Source of the DNA: Ohtaekwangia kribbensis
GTDB taxonomy: Bacteria; Bacteroidota; Bacteroidia; Cytophagales; Cyclobacteriaceae
DNA length: 64,000 bases
NCBI RefSeq assembly: GCF_042676245.1
Contig: NZ_JBHTKA010000014.1
Span: 62,001 to 126,000 of the forward strand
Reading direction: 5' to 3'
Of this stretch, positions 59,438-64,000 are shown in pieces. Below the pieces are notes generated by a model, which saw nothing but the letters and a program-made list of their open reading frames with translations, was not told the DNA's origin and searched no databases. The translations under genes were made by a program, and so were the position numbers. Every line of letters starts with the position of its first letter. The first letter of the stretch is position 1.

Positions 59438-61858
59438 CTAGTGATCGCGTTTGGTAACGGTAGTAGGGTTGCCCTTGTAATCTATATCGCTGGCTATACC
59501 TTCTTCCATTTCAAGATGGTCGGTAACATTTACTTTGGCTGATGACGCTCCGTTTACTTCGATGAAAGCATTGCGAACTTTAAAGTCATACGCACGCAGC
59601 GATGATGCGCCCTGCACCGTGGCTTCCATGTTGTTGCCCGATCCTTCCAACGAAAGCTTTGACGCTCCGCTCAGGTGCAGAGTTACATCGTCTGCCTCTA
59701 CTTCACCGGTAACATCTACCGCGCCCACTATATCTATATCCAGATCTTCAGCTTTAAATTCTTTGAAGTTTATTTTACCAGCTCCCTTCGCTTTGATTTT
59801 TTCAAGCTTCGGCATAGTAATGTTGATTTTGATCTCGTCTACACTCAGAAAATCGCGACTCCAGTTTATACCACGGTCATCCTCGTAGTCTATTACCAAT
59901 GCACTGCCCTGGCGTTCGATCTTATATTTTTCTTTTTCACTTTCAGGTCCTGTCAATTCAATCGCATACTCATCTCCGCGGGTAATGCGTACATCAAAGA
60001 TTCCGCTTACTTCCAGTTCATCGAAGTCTGTCAAGCCATACTGATCGCTGGTTTCTTCTTTTGTTTCCGGATCGCCATCGGCAACTGGGCATGTAAGACA
60101 ATCAAGTCCTTTCGGAGTCATTCGCCAGGTTTCGCCATCCAGGTAATTACCGTCTACATATTGTGTAATGAAGCGACTCACATCTTCCGTCATTGTGAAA
60201 GGGAAATCGTACGGTATATACAGCGTCATGTCCAGGCTCTGTCCGCGGAAAATTGCATCTTGCTGGAAGACTATATTTGAATCGAAAGTAAAGATCGAGT
60301 CTTCAACAGTAACGTTATAGTCTACCATGTGTGCATTTTCAATTGCTTTTTGTCGCGTGTTGCCATTTGCCTGGAACTCCTGTACAAGCTTGAAGTCTTT
60401 GCCATCATATCCTTTCAGCGACAGATGTGTCTCATCATAATCATCGAGACCTGTCTCATTCAATTTCAGTAATGCGCGCTTGCCGCTTACATGATACGTG
60501 TTTTCTACTTTATAGCTTCCCTCTTCTTTGAATGCAAACACAATCTTGGGTATACCGATGCTGAGCATCACAACACTCACGAAGAACAATACAAACAATG
60601 TCCAGCCGGCTGCAGCTCCAAACACAATTCGTTTGGCGATCATGGATATACCGAGTAACAATATCAGTATGCTTGGAATGAGACAGGCTATAAATCCTGC
60701 TAGTGCTATCCAGCCCGGGAACGCGCGTGTCATGGCATCTACCGGTAAGCTGAAGTTATCACCTTCTACCATCCACGGTACAGAGAGTGCTGCACCGGAG
60801 AAGAAGCCGAGGGCTATACCACCTGTAACCAGCACCGTGAAAGCAAAGCCAATACCCATACACACGATAAGAATTCCTATGATAATCCGGAATGCTTCTA
60901 CGAGCGGGCCGATGATTTTAGCCAGTGCCGACAGAATCATTCCGATAAGACGAAAAGGGAAGAGCAGTATTTTAGTGGCTGCACTTTCTTCTTTTTCAGG
61001 ATCAACGTTTAGATTTTTTTTTATTGTCGACTCTATGTTCGACAGTGTAACCGGTTCGCCCTGCATCTGCATGCGATCGGTAAGTGTTTTTGCTTCCGGC
61101 AGCGCAATCCACAATACTATATATAGCAGCAGACCTAAACCACCAACAATTGTGAAGATTACAAACAATAAGCGGATCACTACTATATCTATACCGAAGT
61201 ATGAAGCTACACCGGCCGAAACACCACCTAATACTTTACGCTCCGGGTCGCGAAACATTTTCCTATCAACGATCGGTTCTTCGAGCGTATAGGATCCGGG
61301 TACAACAATCCACATAACCAGGTATACCACGATAGTAACACCATACGCGAAGGCGAGCACGGCAAATAATAACCGGATCCAAAGCGGATCTACATTGAAG
61401 TAATTACCCAGCCCGGCACAAACACCACCCAGTATTTTTCGTTGCTGGTCACGCATCAATTGTCGTGAAGGTGTAAATGCTTTATAGCTTTTGCTGTTCG
61501 TGTTGTCGGAAGACGAAGCTTCGCCTGAAGTAGTAGTATTTTCGTATGCTGTATTTTCGGTTGAAGGTCTGGTACCGTTGAATTCATGTTCTTCAACAGC
61601 TTTAAAGTCGCTTACACTACCCATGGTTGTAATAAGCGTATGTACATCGTCAGCCGTAATTACCTGCTTGCCTTCATTCAGTTTTGATAGGAAGATTTCG
61701 GCAATGCGACTTTCGATGTCGGCCATGATCTCGCTGCTGTCTTCAAAAGAAGAGAAATATTTATTGATCGAATCCAGATACTTTCGCAGGTTATCATATC
61801 CATCTTCTTCGATATGGAAGATGATGCCGCTGATGTTGATGCTGATATTCTTTTTCAT
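59438..61858 (-). CDS. Tandem PspC-domain membrane protein with a GIN (DUF2807) head
   Basis: 806 residues. The N-terminal 100 residues are cytoplasmic and helical (YLDSINKYFSSFEDSSEIMA, SRIAEIFLSKL). Two PspC domains follow, at about 135-195 (RDQQRKILGGVCAGLGNYF) and 200-265 (RDPERKVLGGVSAGVASYFG), each with its paired hydrophobic helix. More spans lie between about 300 and 450. The C-terminal half is beta-rich and ends in a GIN-type parallel beta helix (FDELEVSGIFDVRITRGDEY, KIKAKGAGKINFKEFKAEDL, LHLSGASKLSLEGSGNNMEA). PspC proteins sense or relieve membrane stress. The PadR gene 29 bases upstream makes a probable two-gene unit. Confidence 0.9.
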   Translation of the reverse strand: MKKNISINISGIIFHIEEDGYDNLRKYLDSINKYFSSFEDSSEIMADIESRIAEIFLSKLNEGKQVITADDVHTLITTMGSVSDFKAVEEHEFNGTRPSTENTAYENTTTSGEASSSDNTNSKSYKAFTPSRQLMRDQQRKILGGVCAGLGNYFNVDPLWIRLLFAVLAFAYGVTIVVYLVMWIVVPGSYTLEEPIVDRKMFRDPERKVLGGVSAGVASYFGIDIVVIRLLFVIFTIVGGLGLLLYIVLWIALPEAKTLTDRMQMQGEPVTLSNIESTIKKNLNVDPEKEESAATKILLFPFRLIGMILSALAKIIGPLVEAFRIIIGILIVCMGIGFAFTVLVTGGIALGFFSGAALSVPWMVEGDNFSLPVDAMTRAFPGWIALAGFIACLIPSILILLLGISMIAKRIVFGAAAGWTLFVLFFVSVVMLSIGIPKIVFAFKEEGSYKVENTYHVSGKRALLKLNETGLDDYDETHLSLKGYDGKDFKLVQEFQANGNTRQKAIENAHMVDYNVTVEDSIFTFDSNIVFQQDAIFRGQSLDMTLYIPYDFPFTMTEDVSRFITQYVDGNYLDGETWRMTPKGLDCLTCPVADGDPETKEETSDQYGLTDFDELEVSGIFDVRITRGDEYAIELTGPESEKEKYKIERQGSALVIDYEDDRGINWSRDFLSVDEIKINITMPKLEKIKAKGAGKINFKEFKAEDLDIDIVGAVDVTGEVEADDVTLHLSGASKLSLEGSGNNMEATVQGASSLRAYDFKVRNAFIEVNGASSAKVNVTDHLEMEEGIASDIDYKGNPTTVTKRDH

Positions 61859-61887
61859 ATAGTCAATAGACGTGAGATGTTATACAA

Positions 61888-62223
61888 TTATAAGTTGGAT
61901 TTGGATGTGATCATTTGTGTGGAATGTACGAGTTCATCCCAAGTCTCGGTAAGTTTGCCCAAAAATTTACTTCCTCTATCAGTGAGTTTGTAATATTTTC
62001 GAGGTGGCCCTGACTTTGACTCAATCCATTTGTATTCTAGAAGCCCCGCATTCTTAAGGCGGGTAAGGAGCGGGTATAGGGTACCCTCCACCACTATAAT
62101 TTTGGCTGCGGTAAGTTCATCCAGCATGTCGGAAGCGTATACTTCGCCCCGCGAAATTATGTGGAGGATGCAGTATTCCAGAATTCCCTTTCTCATCTGT
62201 ACTTGCGTGTTTTCAAGGTTCAT
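61888..62223 (-). CDS. PadR-family transcription regulator
   Basis: 111 residues. The winged helix reads QVQMRKGILEYCILHIISRG, YASDMLDELTAAKIIVVEGT and LYPLLTRLKNAGLLEYKWIE, then PPRKYYKLTDRGSKFL, the full PadR signature. The C-terminal helix is short, as in the PadR-s2 type. It precedes the PspC gene and probably represses the pair until a membrane or ligand signal comes. Palindromic sites lie just upstream of its start. Confidence 0.92.
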   Translation of the reverse strand: MNLENTQVQMRKGILEYCILHIISRGEVYASDMLDELTAAKIIVVEGTLYPLLTRLKNAGLLEYKWIESKSGPPRKYYKLTDRGSKFLGKLTETWDELVHSTQMITSKSNL

Positions 62224-62245
62224 ACATCCCTGTTTTTTTGTTTCA

Positions 62246-62289
62246 ATATAGATCTATATACGGATAAGTACTATGTATGGCCAAGTACT
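62246..62289. promoter_or_regulatory. Candidate PadR operator: palindrome and repeated AAGTACT
   Basis: ATATAGATCTATAT (62246-62259) is a perfect 14-base palindrome. AAGTACT is repeated at 62266-62272 and 62283-62289, 17 bases apart. Both lie 23-66 bases before the padR start, where an autoregulator would bind. Confidence 0.45.
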
Positions 62290-62685
62290 TTATTGTTCGG
62301 TTAAAAAGAGCAAAGAAAATGGCACTTTTTTATCTTAAAAAATGAATTCAAGTGTCTTATTTACAGGTTATTACATCTTTTTAAAAAATTTTTCATTTTT
62401 TTTTGAAGCGAGGTTTTCTGACCTGAATTGTTTAAGGGATTTGATCTGAAAGTGAACACAGCGCTGTTCAGTTTTGAATAAATCACCGAGACTTTGCGCG
62501 GGATTTTAAGGACTGAGGACAGGAAGTGCGTAGACCAATAGCTGCTTTCTTTAGACTTTACATTTTTAGTTAGCGACAAGCCCGGGCATTCAATTTTTAT
62601 TCACGTATCAACAGATAATTACAAGTGCTAAATATTTGCAGAATATTGATTTAAAAGAACTTACTTCATAAGCTAACTTAGTATG

Positions 62686-62693
62686 TACCTTTG
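62686..62693 (+). promoter_or_regulatory. Bacteroidota -7 promoter box of the PorU-like gene
   Basis: TACCTTTG matches TAnnTTTG exactly, 26 bases before the start codon. The expected upstream TTTG element is poor (TTAC near 62661). Confidence 0.55.
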
Positions 62694-62706
62694 TTAACAG
62701 GTCTTT

Positions 62707-62713
62707 GGGGAGG
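62707..62713 (+). promoter_or_regulatory. Strong Shine-Dalgarno site, unusual here
   Basis: GGGGAGG ends 6 bases before the ATG at 62720. Most genes in the window lack such a site. Confidence 0.65.
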
Positions 62714-62719
62714 TTTTTA

Positions 62720-64000
62720 ATGAAGCAGTTTTTTTTCGTAATCCTGATTTTAGCAGCCATTGTAGAGGTCAATGCCCAGGTAGGTAATGAGTGGATTGAC
62801 TTTAGCCAGTCGTATTTTAAAATTCCCGTTGGTAAAGACGGTATATATAAACTTGACTATACAAGTTTGCAGGCCGCAGGCTTTCCGGTAGGTTCAATTG
62901 ATCCGCAGCGTATTCAGCTCTTTCATCGTGGTGTTCAACAGGCCATCTATGTAGAAGGAGAGGGCGATGGCCAGTTCAACAGCGCTGATTTTATAGAGTT
63001 TTACGGAAGACGCAACGATGGTACACTCGATGCTGATCTTTATAAACCCGCATCACTTCAGCCTCATAAATACTATAACCTCTATAACGACACCACCAGT
63101 TACTTCCTTACCATCGGAGCACTGAACGGCAAGCGAATGGTTTCCTTCAGCGAAAACAATACATCGGGGCTTGCCGCAGAGAGTTATCATGTTGATGAGA
63201 AGTTGCAGGTATTCGTCAGCCAGCTTTCGCAGGGAACTGATTATGAAATAGAGATGCGCTATAGCTTCTTTGATCGCGGAGAAGGATTTACCGGGGCACA
63301 GGTTGTACAGGCTCAATATGTAGACTATACCATCACGGGTATTACAAATACGGTTACTTCGGCCCCTGTTCCGAAACTTGAACTCTTGCTGGTTGGGCGT
63401 GGTCCGATGGCACACGTTGCAGAAGTATATGTAGGCACAGGTTTACGTTTGGCAGGAACCGTAAATTTCTCGGGTTATGATGCCTATACTTTTACTCAGA
63501 ATCTGGCGTGGAGCGATATTGCCGCTGACGGTTCGTTACTGGTACGCATAAAAGTTATCGGTGTCGGAGGAGCTGTAGACCGATTGAGCGCATCGTATCT
63601 GAAGCTGCGTTATGCGCAGCAAACTAATGCCGCTTCAGCAAGCGAAAAGGTATTTAATCTTGTTGCCAATGGAAACGGTAAATCGTATGTACAAATACAG
63701 AATGCTGCAGCCGGACTTCGTCTCTTTGATGTAACGGATCCTTCCACTGTAGTAAAGATAGGAACTACATCATCTTCTACGTTAAATGCTATTGTTCCTT
63801 CAACAAGTTCCGCACGCAAAATATTTTCGACTACCACTACTATAGCTCCGAAGATTAAACCCATTAAGTTCAGAGACATAAACCCGCGTGATCATAACTA
63901 TGTAATCATTAGTCACCCACTCTTGCGAAGAGCAGCTTCCGGTTACAGCGATCCGGTGAAAGCTTATGCGGAATACAGGGCCTCGGCAGCGGGTGGAGGT
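62720..64000 (+). CDS. C25-family protein of the type IX secretion system (PorU-like), N-terminal part
   Basis: 427 codons are present and the frame is open to the window's edge. A signal peptide (MKQFFFVILILAAIVEVNAQ) is followed by the gingipain-propeptide-like domain: FSQSYFKIPVGKDGIYKLDY, FPVGSIDPQRIQLFHRGVQQ, NSADFIEFYGRRNDGTLDAD and YFLTIGAL. Near the end comes the start of the C25 peptidase-like domain: DHNYVIISHPLL then DPVKAYAEYRASAAGG. The catalytic His and Cys lie outside the window. In Bacteroidota such proteins attach type IX cargo to the surface (PorU) or are its shorter relatives (PorU2); which one cannot be settled here. It has its own promoter and a strong ribosome site. Confidence 0.85.
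   Translation, partial: MKQFFFVILILAAIVEVNAQVGNEWIDFSQSYFKIPVGKDGIYKLDYTSLQAAGFPVGSIDPQRIQLFHRGVQQAIYVEGEGDGQFNSADFIEFYGRRNDGTLDADLYKPASLQPHKYYNLYNDTTSYFLTIGALNGKRMVSFSENNTSGLAAESYHVDEKLQVFVSQLSQGTDYEIEMRYSFFDRGEGFTGAQVVQAQYVDYTITGITNTVTSAPVPKLELLLVGRGPMAHVAEVYVGTGLRLAGTVNFSGYDAYTFTQNLAWSDIAADGSLLVRIKVIGVGGAVDRLSASYLKLRYAQQTNAASASEKVFNLVANGNGKSYVQIQNAAAGLRLFDVTDPSTVVKIGTTSSSTLNAIVPSTSSARKIFSTTTTIAPKIKPIKFRDINPRDHNYVIISHPLLRRAASGYSDPVKAYAEYRASAAGGG

Larger units (their letters stand above)
62224..62719. other. 496-base intergenic region between padR and the PorU-like gene
   Basis: It carries the padR operator-like sites on the left and the promoter of the PorU-like gene on the right. The middle is A/T-rich, with a small inverted repeat TGAACA (62453-62458) / TGTTCA (62465-62470). 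An open frame of 72 codons on the minus strand has no start support and looks random. A small RNA cannot be excluded. Confidence 0.5.

Noticed and set aside
60528..61292. Plus-strand open frame of 254 codons
   Set aside because: It lies wholly opposite the PspC/GIN gene, whose domains are clear. The frame has repeated Ile, Pro and Thr and no fold or start signal.
62361..62579. Minus-strand frame of 72 codons in the large gap
   Set aside because: Composition is random and no ribosome site or homolog-like pattern is visible.
1..64000. CRISPR arrays, tRNA, rRNA, insertion sequences, phage genes
   Set aside because: No regularly spaced repeats, cloverleaf tail motifs, transposase or integrase motifs were seen on either strand.

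Overview
The window is a chromosomal stretch from a member of the Bacteroidota, most likely a soil- or water-type Cytophagales bacterium. The signs are SusC/SusD pairs, hybrid two-component regulators, surface lipoproteins with acidic residues after the lipidated cysteine, promoter boxes of the TAnnTTTG type, mostly absent Shine-Dalgarno sites, and a C25-family (PorU-like) protein of the type IX secretion system. No tRNA, rRNA, CRISPR array, insertion sequence or phage gene was seen. Function calls rest on sequence reading alone.

Positions 1-21810 hold two adjoining polysaccharide utilisation loci. The first is entered at the 3' end of a SusD gene. It continues with a TIG-domain surface lipoprotein, a GH26 beta-mannanase, a cupin-type mannose-6-phosphate isomerase and a hybrid two-component regulator, which together suggest beta-mannan use. 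The second has its own regulator on the opposite strand, then SusC, SusD, two tandem GH53 endo-beta-1,4-galactanases and a large clan-A glycoside hydrolase, which together suggest beta-1,4-galactan use. The two regulators converge on one perfect hairpin that contains both stop codons.

Positions 21811-31541 carry housekeeping and envelope genes: a LytTR regulator, lipoproteins, a patatin, an exported esterase-like hydrolase, an ECF sigma / membrane protein / TraB operon, a YHS protein and a di-haem cytochrome c. Positions 31542-43549 carry a third giant propeller kinase (ending in two receiver domains), a 2H phosphoesterase, VanW coupled to a class II cyclic-nucleotide phosphodiesterase, a BAAT-like hydrolase, Crp- and GyrI-like proteins, a divergent hxlR/azoreductase pair, an M23 peptidase and a CPBP protease.

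Positions 43550-52406 hold a compact Cys/His-rich small protein behind a strong terminator, a GAF/PAS sensor without an output domain, a DUF2461 protein, a two-domain hydrolase and an AraC regulator. Positions 52578-56071 are a phenylacetyl-CoA epoxidase cluster (paaA, paaB, paaC) with a TetR regulator and two matching operator-like sites. Positions 56207-58591 are an ECF sigma / anti-sigma-like / outer-membrane barrel operon. Positions 59438-62223 are a PadR-PspC pair, and the window ends inside the PorU-like gene.

The least explained features are intergenic. A two-hairpin repeat family occurs in three copies, always in the same orientation behind a stop codon, and two copies bracket the hxlR/azoreductase pair. 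There are degenerate GTTATCCGTTAATCG-type and CACGAAG-type repeats, and the tetranucleotide TATA is clearly over-represented even inside genes.
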